Shown: positions 25,953 through 34,749 of the stretch, piece by piece
Position numbering within the stretch: the stretch's first letter is position 1
Layout: every line of letters begins with the position of its first letter
Assembly (NCBI GenBank): GCA_024235935.1
Contig: JACKLL010000005.1
Location: 183,410-247,409, forward strand
Origin: Rhodoferax sp.
Lineage (GTDB): Bacteria > Pseudomonadota > Gammaproteobacteria > Burkholderiales > Burkholderiaceae_C
Direction of reading: 5' to 3'
Length of the DNA stretch: 64,000 bases
Program-made: the position numbers and the translations under genes
The notes under the pieces: generated by a model
Database searches by the model: none
The model's input: the letters and a program-made list of their open reading frames with translations, nothing else
Told to the model about the DNA's origin: nothing

Positions 25953-26035
25953 CATGACTTTGGCGCCATGCGCACTGCGTTCGCTGCCCTTCAAGGGGAA
26001 CGCCTGTACCTTTGAAACGGCTGGGCAATACTGAC

Positions 26036-27061
26036 ATGCTGGCTTATACCTTGCGGCGAATCCTGCTGATGATCCCGACGCTGCTGATCATCAGCTTCGT
26101 CACGTTTGTCATCATCCAGTTGCCGCCCGGGGACTACCTGACCAACCAGATTGCCGAACTGCGCAGCCAGGGCGATGCAGCGGCACTGGAGAAGGTGGAG
26201 TTCCTGCGCCACCAGTTCGGCCTGGATCGGCCGTTCCTGGAGCAGTACGCCAGCTGGATCGGCATCTGGCCCGGGCCGCGCGGATTTGCCGGTCTGCTGC
26301 AGGGCGACTGGGGCTGGTCGTTCGAATACAACCTGCCAGTGCTCGATGTGGTCGGGGACCGGCTGTTGTTGTCGTTCGTGCTGAACATCACCGTCATCCT
26401 GTTCACCTGGGCGGTGTCGTTTCCCATCGGCTTTTATGCGGCCACCCACCAGTACAGCTGGGGGGACCATGGTCTTTCCTTCATCGGGTATCTGGGCCTT
26501 GCCACGCCCAATTTCCTGCTGGCGCTGGTGCTGATGTATTTCGCCAACGTGCAGTTCGGCCTGTCGATCGGCGGCCTGATGGACCCGCAGTATCTGGACC
26601 AGGACATGAGCTGGGACAAGTTTCTCTCAGTGCTGTCGCACCTGTGGATACCCGTGATCGTCATCGGCACATCGGGCACTGCCGGCATGATCCGCCGCCT
26701 GCGGGCCAATCTGCTCGATGAACTGCAGAAGCAGTATGTCGTCACGGCACGCGCCAAAGGCATGCCCCATGTGCGTTTGCTGGTGAAGTACCCGCTGCGC
26801 ATGTCGCTCAACCCCTTTATCGCCGATATCGGGAACCTGCTGCCCAGCGTGATCTCGGGCTCCGCCATCGTGTCGGTGGTGCTGTCGCTGCAGACCGAGG
26901 GACCGATGCTGCTCGAAGCACTGCAGAACCAGGACCAGTATCTGGCTGGGTCGTTCCTGATGTTCCTGGCGCTGCTGACGGTCATGGGCATGTTCGTCTC
27001 GGACCTGTTGCTGGCGGCGCTGGATCCGCGCATCCGGTTGACCGGGGAGGCGGTCAAATGA
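26036..27061 (+). CDS. Peptide-type ABC transporter permease (DppB/YejB type)
   Basis: A 341-residue inner-membrane permease with about six spans. The first is LLMIPTLLIISFVTFVIIQLPPGDYL. The cytoplasmic coupling loop VVTARAKGMPHVRLLVKYPLRMSLNPF is the EAA-like motif that docks on the ATPase. I take the ATG at 26036, since AYTLRRILLMIP is the conserved beginning; a TTG 24 bases upstream is less likely. It partners the gene at 27147. Confidence 0.93.
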   Translation: MLAYTLRRILLMIPTLLIISFVTFVIIQLPPGDYLTNQIAELRSQGDAAALEKVEFLRHQFGLDRPFLEQYASWIGIWPGPRGFAGLLQGDWGWSFEYNLPVLDVVGDRLLLSFVLNITVILFTWAVSFPIGFYAATHQYSWGDHGLSFIGYLGLATPNFLLALVLMYFANVQFGLSIGGLMDPQYLDQDMSWDKFLSVLSHLWIPVIVIGTSGTAGMIRRLRANLLDELQKQYVVTARAKGMPHVRLLVKYPLRMSLNPFIADIGNLLPSVISGSAIVSVVLSLQTEGPMLLEALQNQDQYLAGSFLMFLALLTVMGMFVSDLLLAALDPRIRLTGEAVK

Positions 27062-27146
27062 GCACGGCGCCTAACAGCTTCAAGCAAGCGAAGCCGCTCT
27101 TGGGGCGCTGCCCGCCAAGCCTCGCGGCGGCACGCAGGAGCCGTCC

Positions 27147-28319
27147 ATGAGCGTGGCACAGACCGAGGCAGGACCGCTGCCGCACTATGTGTCGACGGCA
27201 CCGTTCGAACCCGAGTCGGCCGAGACACTGACTGCCGAGCAGGAGGAGTTCTACCGCGCCTCGCAGTGGCGCATCATGTGGTGGCGCTTTCGTCGCCACA
27301 AGATTGCGGTCGTGGCCATGGTGGTTCTGGGCCTGATGTACGGATCGGCGCTGCTGACCGAGTTTCTGGCACCCTACGAGGTCAGCAGCCGCGACTCGGG
27401 CTACATCTATGCGCCACCGCAGCCGGTGCACCTTTTCCATGAGGGGAAGTTTGTCGGGCCGTTCGTGTATGGCTTCAGCATGAAGCTGAACATGGAGAAG
27501 ATGAAGCGCGAGTTCACGCCAGACACCGACACGGTTCAGCCGCTGCGCTTCTTCTGCCGCGGAGACGAATACCGTTTCTGGGGACTGTTCGATGCCGACC
27601 TGCATCTGGTCTGTCCGGCCGAGGACGGTACGTTCTTCCTGATGGGTACCGACAGGCTGGGGCGGGACATGTTCTCGCGCATCATCTATGGCACCCGCAT
27701 CTCGCTGACGGTCGGACTGCTGGGTATTGCGGTCAGCTTTCTGATCGGCATCGTGCTGGGCGGCATCTCAGGTTATTACGGCGGCTGGGTCGACAGCGTC
27801 ATCCAGCGCATGATCGAGATCGTGCGCTCGTTCCCGGAACTGCCATTGTGGATGGCCTTGTCCGCGGCCTTGCCGGTGACCTGGAGCCCGATCCTGATCT
27901 ACTTCGGCATCACCATCATTCTGGGCATGCTCGACTGGCCCGGGCTGGCGCGCGCGGTACGCTCGAAATTCCTGGCCTTGCGCGAGGAGGATTTCGCGAC
28001 GGCTGCGGTGCTGATGGGCGCCAGTCCCGGGCGGGTGATCGGCCGGCATCTGCTGCCGAGTTTCACCAGCCATCTCATTGCGTCGCTGACACTGTCCGTG
28101 CCCAGCATGATCCTGGGCGAAACGGCGCTTTCGTTCCTGGGACTGGGCCTGCGCCCCCCCATCACCAGCTGGGGCGTGCTGCTCAACGAGGCGCAGAACA
28201 TCAATGTCGTGGCCCTGTATCCCTGGCTGATGTTGCCGGTTCTTCCGGTGCTGGTCGTGGTTCTGGCGTTCAACTTCCTGGGTGACGGTTTGCGCGACGC
28301 CGCCGATCCCTACAACTAG
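27147..28319 (+). CDS. Peptide-type ABC transporter permease (DppC/YejE type)
   Basis: A 390-residue permease. An N-terminal cytoplasmic tail of about 45 residues and one span precede a periplasmic loop of about 115 residues, longer than in DppC and as expected of the YejE branch. The core has GTDRLGRDMFSRIIYGTRISL, the coupling loop DFATAAVLMGASPGRVIGRHLLPS, and the terminal LNFLGDGLRDAADPYN-like end that is typical of the family. AGGAG lies seven bases before the ATG. It is followed after seven bases by the degenerate ABC gene, which suggests one transcript. Confidence 0.94.
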   Translation: MSVAQTEAGPLPHYVSTAPFEPESAETLTAEQEEFYRASQWRIMWWRFRRHKIAVVAMVVLGLMYGSALLTEFLAPYEVSSRDSGYIYAPPQPVHLFHEGKFVGPFVYGFSMKLNMEKMKREFTPDTDTVQPLRFFCRGDEYRFWGLFDADLHLVCPAEDGTFFLMGTDRLGRDMFSRIIYGTRISLTVGLLGIAVSFLIGIVLGGISGYYGGWVDSVIQRMIEIVRSFPELPLWMALSAALPVTWSPILIYFGITIILGMLDWPGLARAVRSKFLALREEDFATAAVLMGASPGRVIGRHLLPSFTSHLIASLTLSVPSMILGETALSFLGLGLRPPITSWGVLLNEAQNINVVALYPWLMLPVLPVLVVVLAFNFLGDGLRDAADPYN

Positions 28320-28326
28320 AAGAAGC

Positions 28327-31059
28327 ATGGAACGCAGCCTGTTCGGGTTCATTCTCAAGTACAGCCGCAAGGAACAGCTGCTGATTGTCCCGCTGGTCGT
28401 GCTGTCGATGGTGTTCTATTACGCCTCGCTCGACCTGCCCAAGATGATCATCAACCAGCCGATCCAGGGCCATGGGTTTGCGAGCCCGGATGCCACGGCT
28501 GCGTTCTTGCGCCTGCATTTCTCGCTGCCAGATTTTCTGGGTGGCGCCCAGCTGAACCTGTTCGACGGCTTCGCACTCGAGCGCACGTCCTACCTGATTG
28601 CCCTGACGCTGACCTTCCTGGCCCTGATCATCATCAGTGGCCTGATCAAGCTGCGCATCAACACCATGAAGGGGTGGATGGGCGAGCGCATGCTGCGGCG
28701 TCTGCGCTACTACCTGTTCGACCACATCCTGCGTTTTCCGCTGCCGACCTTCCGCCGCGTCAAGTCGGCCGAGATGGCGACCATGATCAAGGACGAGGTC
28801 GAGCCCATGGGTGGGTTCGTCGGCGAGGCCATCATCACGCCGCTGTACCTGGGCGGGCAGGCGCTGACGGCGCTGTTCTTCATCCTGTTCCAGCACATCT
28901 ACCTGGGGTTGGTGGCGTTTGCCATGGTGGTGCTGCAGGCCGTCATCATTCCGAAAATGCGGCTGCGCCTGCTGGCGCTGTCCAAGGAGCGCCAGATTGC
29001 GGCGCGCCAGCTTGCGGGTCGGGTGGCGGAAAGTGTCGACGGTGTGATCGAGATCCACGCGCACGATACGGCGAACTACGAGCGGGCGGAAATGTCGGCA
29101 CGGCTGGGGCGCTTGTTCCGGATCCGGTTCGAGTATTACCAGCGCAAGTTCATGATCAAGTTCCTGAACAACCTGCTGTCCCAGATCACGCCGTTTCTGT
29201 TCTACCTGGTGGGTGGCTACCTGGCCATCGTCGGGCGGCTCGACATCGGCGCTCTGGTGGCCGTGATCGCCGCCTACAAGGACCTGCCGGGTCCGGTCAA
29301 GGAGCTGATCGACTGGGACCAGGAGCGCATGGACACCAGCATCAAGTATGCGCAGGTGATCGAGCAGTTCTCGGTCGACGATCTCGCGCCGGAGTCCCAG
29401 CTCGAACTGATCGATGCCCCCGAACTTCCCGTGCAGGGATCACTGCGCGTGCACAACCTGTCGCTGCTCGATGAGTCCGGCAGCAAGATCATCGACAGCG
29501 TCACCTTCGAGTTTCCACTGGAGGCGCATGTGGCCATCGTCGGTTCCGGGGGGGCTGGCGCCGGCGAGCTGGCGATGCTGATGGCGCGGCTGCTGGTGCC
29601 CAGCAGCGGTGGCGTGGAGATGGGCGGCGTCGATCTCACGCGGGCGCCGGAAGCGGTCACGGGCCGCGCGACTGGCTATGTGGGCGCCGTGGCCTATCTG
29701 TTTCCGATCAGTGTGCGCGATAACCTGCTGTATGGCCTCAAGCATCGGCCCGTCTGCGAAGCCGTCTACGAAGGTGAGGACCAGCGCACGTTCGAGCGGC
29801 GCATGCGCGAGGCGGTCCGGGCCGGCAATTGCACGCTCGACATCGAGGCCCAGTGGCTGGACTACGCAGCGGCCGGCGTGGCGGATGACAAGGCCATGGA
29901 GAAGCGCATCCTGGAGATCGTGCGGACGGTGGATCTGGAGGAGACGCTGTTCGAGATCGGCCTGCGCAGCGCGGTGGAAACCCAAAGTGGTTCCCACCAG
30001 GAGCAGAGCATCCTGCGGGCGCGCGAGACCATGCGCGCGCGGCTGCGGCAACCGGAACTGATGGAACTGGTTGAACAGTTCGACGTGTCGCGCTACAACC
30101 GCAACGCGACGATGGCCGAGAACCTGCTGTTCGGTACGCCGGTGGGCAAGGTGTTCAATTCGGAAAACCTGGCCATGCACCCGTATGTGCGCGAGGTGCT
30201 GGACAAGACCGGCCTGACCGAGGATCTGCTGAGAGTCGGACACAAATTGGCCGAGACCATGCTGGAGCTGTTCAGCGACCTGCCGCCCGGGCACGAACTG
30301 TTCGAGCGCTTCAGCTTCATCGCCTACGACGACCTGCCGCAGGTCAAGGACATCGTGACACGGGTTACCGCGACCGGGCTGGACCGGATTCCCGAGCCGG
30401 ACCGCAACCTGCTGCTGGGCTTGCCGTTCAAGATGGTGGTCACCAAACACCGCTTGGGACTGATCGACGAAGACCTGGAGGGGCGCATCCTGCAGGCCCG
30501 GCATTATTTCGCCAGCAACCTGCCACCGGCGCTGCATGATGCCATCGAGTTCTTCGACGTGGAGAAATTCAACAGTGCAGCCTCCCTGCAGGACAACATC
30601 CTGTTCGGAAAGATCGCCACCGGTCAGGCGGGCGGCACCAGCAAGATCGGCGAGTTGCTGCGCCGCATCCTGGATGAATTGGAACTGCGCGACATGGTGC
30701 TGACGGTGGGTCTGGACTTCCAGGTCGGCACTGGCGGCAGCCGTCTGTCACCACCGGATCGGCAGAAGGTCGCTCTTGCCCGGGCCTTGCTGAAGCAGCC
30801 AACCCTGCTCATTCTTGACCAGACCACTGCCGTGCTTGATCCGCAGGCGCAGAACCGCCTGTTGCAAAGCGTGCTACAAAGCCGTAAGGGGCGCGCCGTG
30901 GTCTGGGTGCTGAACCGGGTCGAACAGGCGAAACAGTTTGAACAGGTTCTGGTGCTGGAGCGGGGCCGTCTGGTGGATCAGGGCAGCTATGCGCAACTGG
31001 CCGCCAGGGACGGCGGACCCTTGAATTTACTGTTGAACGCCGGCAAGCAGTCGGCCTAG
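28327..31059 (+). CDS. ABC exporter-like protein with degenerate ATPase site and an internal repeat
   Basis: A 910-residue protein. Residues 1-330 look like a six-span type I exporter membrane domain (loops with GWMGERMLRRLRYYLFDHIL and RVKSAEMATMIKDEVEPMGG). The nucleotide-binding domain begins near 380. Its Walker A is VGSGGAGAGE with Ala412 where the catalytic Lys belongs. Walker B is LLILDQ with Gln832 instead of Glu, the signature is LSPPDRQ (807-813), and the switch His is Asn863. About 270 extra residues lie between the Q-loop and the signature. They hold a 19-residue repeat (585-603 and 743-761, FDVxx[YF]NxxA). ATP hydrolysis is therefore doubtful. The start at 28327 is seven bases after the permease stop. 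Confidence 0.85.
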   Translation: MERSLFGFILKYSRKEQLLIVPLVVLSMVFYYASLDLPKMIINQPIQGHGFASPDATAAFLRLHFSLPDFLGGAQLNLFDGFALERTSYLIALTLTFLALIIISGLIKLRINTMKGWMGERMLRRLRYYLFDHILRFPLPTFRRVKSAEMATMIKDEVEPMGGFVGEAIITPLYLGGQALTALFFILFQHIYLGLVAFAMVVLQAVIIPKMRLRLLALSKERQIAARQLAGRVAESVDGVIEIHAHDTANYERAEMSARLGRLFRIRFEYYQRKFMIKFLNNLLSQITPFLFYLVGGYLAIVGRLDIGALVAVIAAYKDLPGPVKELIDWDQERMDTSIKYAQVIEQFSVDDLAPESQLELIDAPELPVQGSLRVHNLSLLDESGSKIIDSVTFEFPLEAHVAIVGSGGAGAGELAMLMARLLVPSSGGVEMGGVDLTRAPEAVTGRATGYVGAVAYLFPISVRDNLLYGLKHRPVCEAVYEGEDQRTFERRMREAVRAGNCTLDIEAQWLDYAAAGVADDKAMEKRILEIVRTVDLEETLFEIGLRSAVETQSGSHQEQSILRARETMRARLRQPELMELVEQFDVSRYNRNATMAENLLFGTPVGKVFNSENLAMHPYVREVLDKTGLTEDLLRVGHKLAETMLELFSDLPPGHELFERFSFIAYDDLPQVKDIVTRVTATGLDRIPEPDRNLLLGLPFKMVVTKHRLGLIDEDLEGRILQARHYFASNLPPALHDAIEFFDVEKFNSAASLQDNILFGKIATGQAGGTSKIGELLRRILDELELRDMVLTVGLDFQVGTGGSRLSPPDRQKVALARALLKQPTLLILDQTTAVLDPQAQNRLLQSVLQSRKGRAVVWVLNRVEQAKQFEQVLVLERGRLVDQGSYAQLAARDGGPLNLLLNAGKQSA

Positions 31060-31069
31060 GAGTGCTTAC

Positions 31070-31528
31070 ATGAGTCTGGAACAGGAAGTCGAGCTGATCC
31101 GCAGGTTTCCGATATTCAACAAGATTGCGCCAGCCAAGCAAAAACTTCTGTGCTTCAGCAGCGAGCGCCTGACCTATGGCGCTGGGCAGGAAATCTTTCA
31201 CATGGGGGATGTCGGGGACTCTTGCTATGTCGTGATCGACGGCACGATCGAGATCTCGGTCGACCGACCGCATGGCGCGCCGCCGCTGGTGATCAGCTCG
31301 GTAGCTGCCAATGGCATTGTCGGCGAGATCGCGATTTTCGGCAGCGTGCCGCGCACTGCAACGGCAACCGCCAAGACACGTATTGAAGTGCTGCGTATTT
31401 CTGCGGAGCTGTTCCGCAGCGTGATCCGCGAAAACCCCGACGCGGCGATCGAACTGATCCGCAGCCTGGCCGAGCGTCTTGCCAACACGACGGCGATCCT
31501 GACGCGCGAGACCGGCGCTGGCGCCTGA
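31070..31528 (+). CDS. Stand-alone cyclic-nucleotide-binding domain protein
   Basis: A 152-residue protein consisting of little more than one CNB fold with helical ends and no DNA-binding domain. The phosphate-binding cassette GEIAIFGSVPRTATA keeps the Glu (86) and Arg (95) that hold cyclic nucleotide ribose and phosphate, so binding of cAMP or cGMP is likely. TAGGAG lies before the ATG at 31070, ten bases after the degenerate ABC gene. It is convergent with an adenylate cyclase gene 24 bases away. It probably acts as a nucleotide-responsive regulatory subunit of the ABC protein; that is inference from position. Confidence 0.88.
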   Translation: MSLEQEVELIRRFPIFNKIAPAKQKLLCFSSERLTYGAGQEIFHMGDVGDSCYVVIDGTIEISVDRPHGAPPLVISSVAANGIVGEIAIFGSVPRTATATAKTRIEVLRISAELFRSVIRENPDAAIELIRSLAERLANTTAILTRETGAGA

Positions 31529-31552
31529 CCCGACGCGCGGGCTCGGTCGGAA

Positions 31553-32872
31553 TCAGGCCGGGTTCAGCACATAGCTCTGGACCGGTGCGGCAAATCCCTT
31601 GAGCTGCAGTGCGTCACCCGCACGTAGCGGCGGTTGCGGCATTGCGTTGCCGATCAGCTCCATGGTTCGCGTGTCGACCAGCACTTCACCGTGCACCGCT
31701 TCGGCGCAAAGCCGGGAGGCGAGGTTCACGGGTGATCCCACCGCGGTGTATTCGAGCCGTGACGCACCGCCAATGACGCCGACCGTCGCGTAGCCACTGG
31801 CCACACCCACGCCGACACCGAGCTGCATCTCGTCATTTGACCATTCGCGCGACAGCGCGACACCGAGTTCGCGGATCCTGCGCGCCAGCTCCAGCGCCCG
31901 TGTGGCATGGTCGGCAAACGGAATCGGGGCGCCGACCAGAATCAGCACACCGTCGCCGGCCTGGTCCTTGATGGTTCCGCCACAGGCGGCTGCGGCCTGA
32001 CCGACGGCATCGTAGTACTGGCGAAGAATGGCAATCACGCGCTTGGAGGAGGTCGTGGCCGTGAAGGCCGTGAAGCCACGCAGGTCGCAGCAGACCACGG
32101 ACAGCTCCAGCGTCTTCTCGTCCGTCGCGCTCTTGAGGCCGCGCCGCGTGACCAGCTGGGCCACCTGGGGGGCCAGAAAACGGGACAGGAATTGTGCCCG
32201 TTGCCCCTGGGTCACATGGTATTGCACCGATCCGATCAGCAGCACCAGCAAGCCAATCGTGGTCATCAATGGCGCAATATGGGCGGGCAGGACCACGCCC
32301 GCAGCCATGATGGGCGCGCCGATCGCGAATGCCACCAGCCGGCGCGACTCGGCCCGGTCCGGTCGCCGATTCAAGGTGAACAGTGTGCCTGCCGTGCCCA
32401 GCAACATGGACAAGCCCATGGGAACGAAGAAGATCCAGAACGCGGGGTGAACCTTTTCACCGGGGTCGAGCACCAGGTTGCTGAAATGCGCGGCCCGCCA
32501 TTCGGGGAATGCGATTGCGGCCACACCATAGGCTCCGGCCAGGCCCTGCGCGATCCGCAGCAGCCGGTCCGGGCCCCGGGTGTTGAGGTTGTTGGTGGCA
32601 ATGGTGCCGCGTACCCGCAGCACCCATTCGTAGGCATAGATGAATGCCAGTACCTGCGGTATCGCCAGCAGGCCTTCCCATGGCACCACACCTTCGCATG
32701 CGCGCATGGGGAGCACCCACACGACATCGATCGCGATCGCCACGCCGGTGAAGGCCAGAAACAGTGCCAGCGCCTGGCTGGTGGGGGAATGGCGGTCCGC
32801 CAGCAAGAAGGCGAGCGCCATGCCGACAGCCAGCAATGCCACGATCACAGGCGCGGTGGTGTTTGCGATCAC
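31553..32872 (-). CDS. Membrane adenylate/guanylate cyclase, class III
   Basis: A 439-residue protein with about six membrane helices (residues 8-220) and a C-terminal class III cyclase domain (from about 250). The metal-binding Asp263 (CCDLRGF) and Asp307 (QAGDGVLILVG) are present. So are the transition-state residues Asn383 and Arg387 (SPVNLASRL), which suggests an active homodimeric cyclase. The start is a GTG at 32870-32872. The membrane part has no recognisable sensor. Being 24 bases from, and convergent with, the CNMP-binding protein gene makes it the obvious source of the ligand for that protein. Confidence 0.9.
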   Translation of the reverse strand: MIANTTAPVIVALLAVGMALAFLLADRHSPTSQALALFLAFTGVAIAIDVVWVLPMRACEGVVPWEGLLAIPQVLAFIYAYEWVLRVRGTIATNNLNTRGPDRLLRIAQGLAGAYGVAAIAFPEWRAAHFSNLVLDPGEKVHPAFWIFFVPMGLSMLLGTAGTLFTLNRRPDRAESRRLVAFAIGAPIMAAGVVLPAHIAPLMTTIGLLVLLIGSVQYHVTQGQRAQFLSRFLAPQVAQLVTRRGLKSATDEKTLELSVVCCDLRGFTAFTATTSSKRVIAILRQYYDAVGQAAAACGGTIKDQAGDGVLILVGAPIPFADHATRALELARRIRELGVALSREWSNDEMQLGVGVGVASGYATVGVIGGASRLEYTAVGSPVNLASRLCAEAVHGEVLVDTRTMELIGNAMPQPPLRAGDALQLKGFAAPVQSYVLNPA

Positions 32873-32980
32873 GGAAAAATTCTACCTTGGGTCGCGCGTC
32901 TGCGGCACCGCCACAGGCCATGGAATGAGAAGCCGCCACTGCGGCGGGCCGCGTTTGCCGAGGCACGCACAGGCAGCCGC

Positions 32981-33013
32981 AAAAAAAAGGCCCCATCTTG
33001 CGATGAGGCCTTG
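32981..33013 (-). terminator. Terminator downstream of the phasin gene
   Basis: On the minus strand AAGGCCTCATC and GATGGGGCCTT pair around a four-base loop (one mismatch or bulge) and are followed by eight T residues. It lies about 150 bases past the phasin stop and before the cyclase start region. Confidence 0.88.
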
Positions 33014-33166
33014 AAGGGATCCCTGAACCTGTTGGTATCGAAAGGACCCGAGGAGACAACCTGAAATTCAGTTACCGCCCAAGTATCTCAGGGTTTTCCC
33101 TGTGTGACTAGATCTGTTGAAGAAAAATCACGACTTCTTGTGACGGTGTCGACAACAAGCGACAGA

Positions 33167-33709
33167 TCAGCGCTTCTTGGCAACGGTTTTGGTAGCGTTC
33201 ACGGCCGTGGCCGTCACGGTGTTGAAGTTGCTTTCAGCGACTTCGGTGGCTTGCTTGACAGCCTTCTGGACCGATTCCAGCGCGTTGTTGGCAGCGGCGA
33301 CAGCGCTCTTCATCACGGCGACTGCGGTCTCGGTGCCGGCAGGTGCGTTCTTGGCAGCGGTATCCACCAGGCCCATGAACTTTTTCTGGCTGTCGCTGGC
33401 CTGATCTTCAAAAGCGCGGGTGAAGTCGGAAACCGTACCCGTGGCGATGTCGTACAGGTGACGGTTGTAGGCAGCGGTCTTCTCGGCCAGAGGTTGCATC
33501 AGGCCCGATTGCAGGGCGAGCAGTTCCTGGGCATCCTTGACGCTCAGAACGGCTTTGGCATGGTCGCCGGCTTCGGCCAGGGCAGCCTTGGAAGCGGTCA
33601 TGTTCAGGTCGACGATCTTCTCGACGCCTTCAAACGCCTTGCTGGTCAGGCCGAGCAGGGTTTCGATGTTGGCTTTGTGCGATGCCATGACTTGTTCAAC
33701 GGTCAACAT
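33167..33709 (-). CDS. phaP: Phasin, PHA granule-associated protein
   Basis: A 180-residue amphipathic helical protein that coats polyhydroxyalkanoate granules. It fits the Burkholderiales phasin family: MLTVEQVMASHKANIETLLGLTSKAFEGVEKIVDLNMTASKAAL, then AQELLALQSGLMQPLAEKTAAYNRHLYDIA, and an Ala/Val/Lys-rich tail. Its presence implies that the organism makes PHB-like storage polymer. It has its own promoter and two matching palindromes upstream, and a terminator downstream, so it is monocistronic. Confidence 0.95.
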   Translation of the reverse strand: MLTVEQVMASHKANIETLLGLTSKAFEGVEKIVDLNMTASKAALAEAGDHAKAVLSVKDAQELLALQSGLMQPLAEKTAAYNRHLYDIATGTVSDFTRAFEDQASDSQKKFMGLVDTAAKNAPAGTETAVAVMKSAVAAANNALESVQKAVKQATEVAESNFNTVTATAVNATKTVAKKR

Positions 33710-33776
33710 ATTCTTTACTCCAGTGATAGTGTTACGAGCTTGCGGTATCTGCGCCGAAACCCTGTTATCCCAGGTT

Positions 33777-33795
33777 CATGTTGCAGTGCAGCATG
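33777..33795 (-). promoter_or_regulatory. Palindromic operator 1 of the phasin gene (PhaR-type candidate)
   Basis: CATGTTGCA-G-TGCAGCATG is a 19-base near-perfect palindrome (8 of 9 arm pairs). It lies at the predicted transcription start of phaP, 68 bases from the ATG. Together with operator 2 it defines a shared core TTGC-R-N-Y-GCAGC. Confidence 0.65.
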
Positions 33796-33801
33796 GATCG
33801 A

Positions 33802-33829
33802 ATTATAGGGTTATCCCGCAGCGAGGCAA
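33802..33829 (-). promoter_or_regulatory. Sigma-70-like promoter of the phasin gene
   Basis: On the minus strand there is a perfect -10 TATAAT (33807-33802), with TTGCCT (33829-33824) 16 bases upstream as -35. It lies between the two palindromes. Confidence 0.65.
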
Positions 33830-33835
33830 GCACTT

Positions 33836-33854
33836 TTTGTTGCGCCGCAGCAAA
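33836..33854 (-). promoter_or_regulatory. Palindromic operator 2 of the phasin gene
   Basis: TTTGTTGCG-C-CGCAGCAAA is a second 19-base palindrome with the same single arm mismatch as operator 1. Its centre is 59 bases from that of operator 1 and just upstream of the -35 box. The shared core suggests that one regulator binds both sites. Confidence 0.6.
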
Positions 33855-34008
33855 TTAGGGGGAAATTTCTAGAAATGGCACCCAGGGGTGTTTTGCCGCA
33901 CGCCTGACATGCCATTGCGCGTGGGTTTCGCCCGGCTGCGCCCGCGCCGGCATTCGTGCCATCATGGCGGGTCTGAGTTGAGCCGAGCCCATACGCCGAG
34001 TCCTTGCC

Positions 34009-34719
34009 ATGCCTTTGACTGAATCCCGATCCGATGCCGATCGCGCCATCCTCTCGCGGATGTCGACCCGCGCATTCACGTCCGAACCCGTGCCTCGCAG
34101 CGTGATCGGGCAGATACTGTCCGATGCCGCAGCTGCCAGCGCCCTGGTTGCGCCCATTCCCTGGCACATGCATGTTTTGCAGGGGGACGTGCTGCGCCAG
34201 TTGTGTCATGCGGTATGCGCTGCCCATGATGCCTTGCGCGCCGATGCCGGCCTGCGGGAGGCTTACCAGGAACCGTACGACTATTACCCCGAACAGTGGT
34301 TCAGTCCCTACCTCGACCGCCGGCGCGAAAACGGCTGGGGCCTGTATGGCCTGCTCGGCATCGGCAAGAGCGAGAAGGACAAGATGCACGCGCAGCACCA
34401 GCGCAACTACCGCTTCTTCGACGCACCGGTGGGCCTGTTCCTGGCCATGGATCGCAAGCACGGCGGGGAGACGCTGCTCGATGCCGGGCGCTACCTGCAG
34501 AACGTGATGCTGCAGGCGCGCGGCCATGGCCTGCACACCTGTCCGCAAGCGGCCTGGAACATGTTTTCACCCATCGTTCTGCCGCAGTTGGGCATGCGCG
34601 GGGACGACACGGCGCTGGTGTGCGGCATGTCGATCGGGCATGCGGATGCGGCAGCGCTGGTCAATGGCTACTACACACCGCGGGTGCCGGTGGCCGACTT
34701 CTGCCACTGGCGCGACTGA
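34009..34719 (+). CDS. Nitroreductase family protein
   Basis: A 236-residue FMN-dependent oxidoreductase. The FMN-phosphate-binding start is RMSTRAFTSEPVPRSVIGQIL. The central FFDAPVGLFLAMDR and the C-terminal LLDAGRYLQNVMLQARGHGLHTCPQAAW and GMSIGHADAAALVNGYYTPRVPV match the NfnB/BluB-like nitroreductase fold. The physiological substrate is unknown (quinones, nitroaromatics or others). It stands alone, divergent from phaP and convergent with the DUF364 gene. Confidence 0.92.
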   Translation: MPLTESRSDADRAILSRMSTRAFTSEPVPRSVIGQILSDAAAASALVAPIPWHMHVLQGDVLRQLCHAVCAAHDALRADAGLREAYQEPYDYYPEQWFSPYLDRRRENGWGLYGLLGIGKSEKDKMHAQHQRNYRFFDAPVGLFLAMDRKHGGETLLDAGRYLQNVMLQARGHGLHTCPQAAWNMFSPIVLPQLGMRGDDTALVCGMSIGHADAAALVNGYYTPRVPVADFCHWRD

Positions 34720-34749
34720 GCGCGGTCCCGCTCGCGCGCCCACGCCACG

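Noticed and set aside
23808..25994. 728-codon open frame antisense to the binding-protein gene
   Set aside because: Antisense to a well-conserved family 5 binding protein.
31907..33064. Plus-strand open frame over the membrane cyclase gene
   Set aside because: Low-complexity shadow; the minus-strand cyclase has all catalytic residues.
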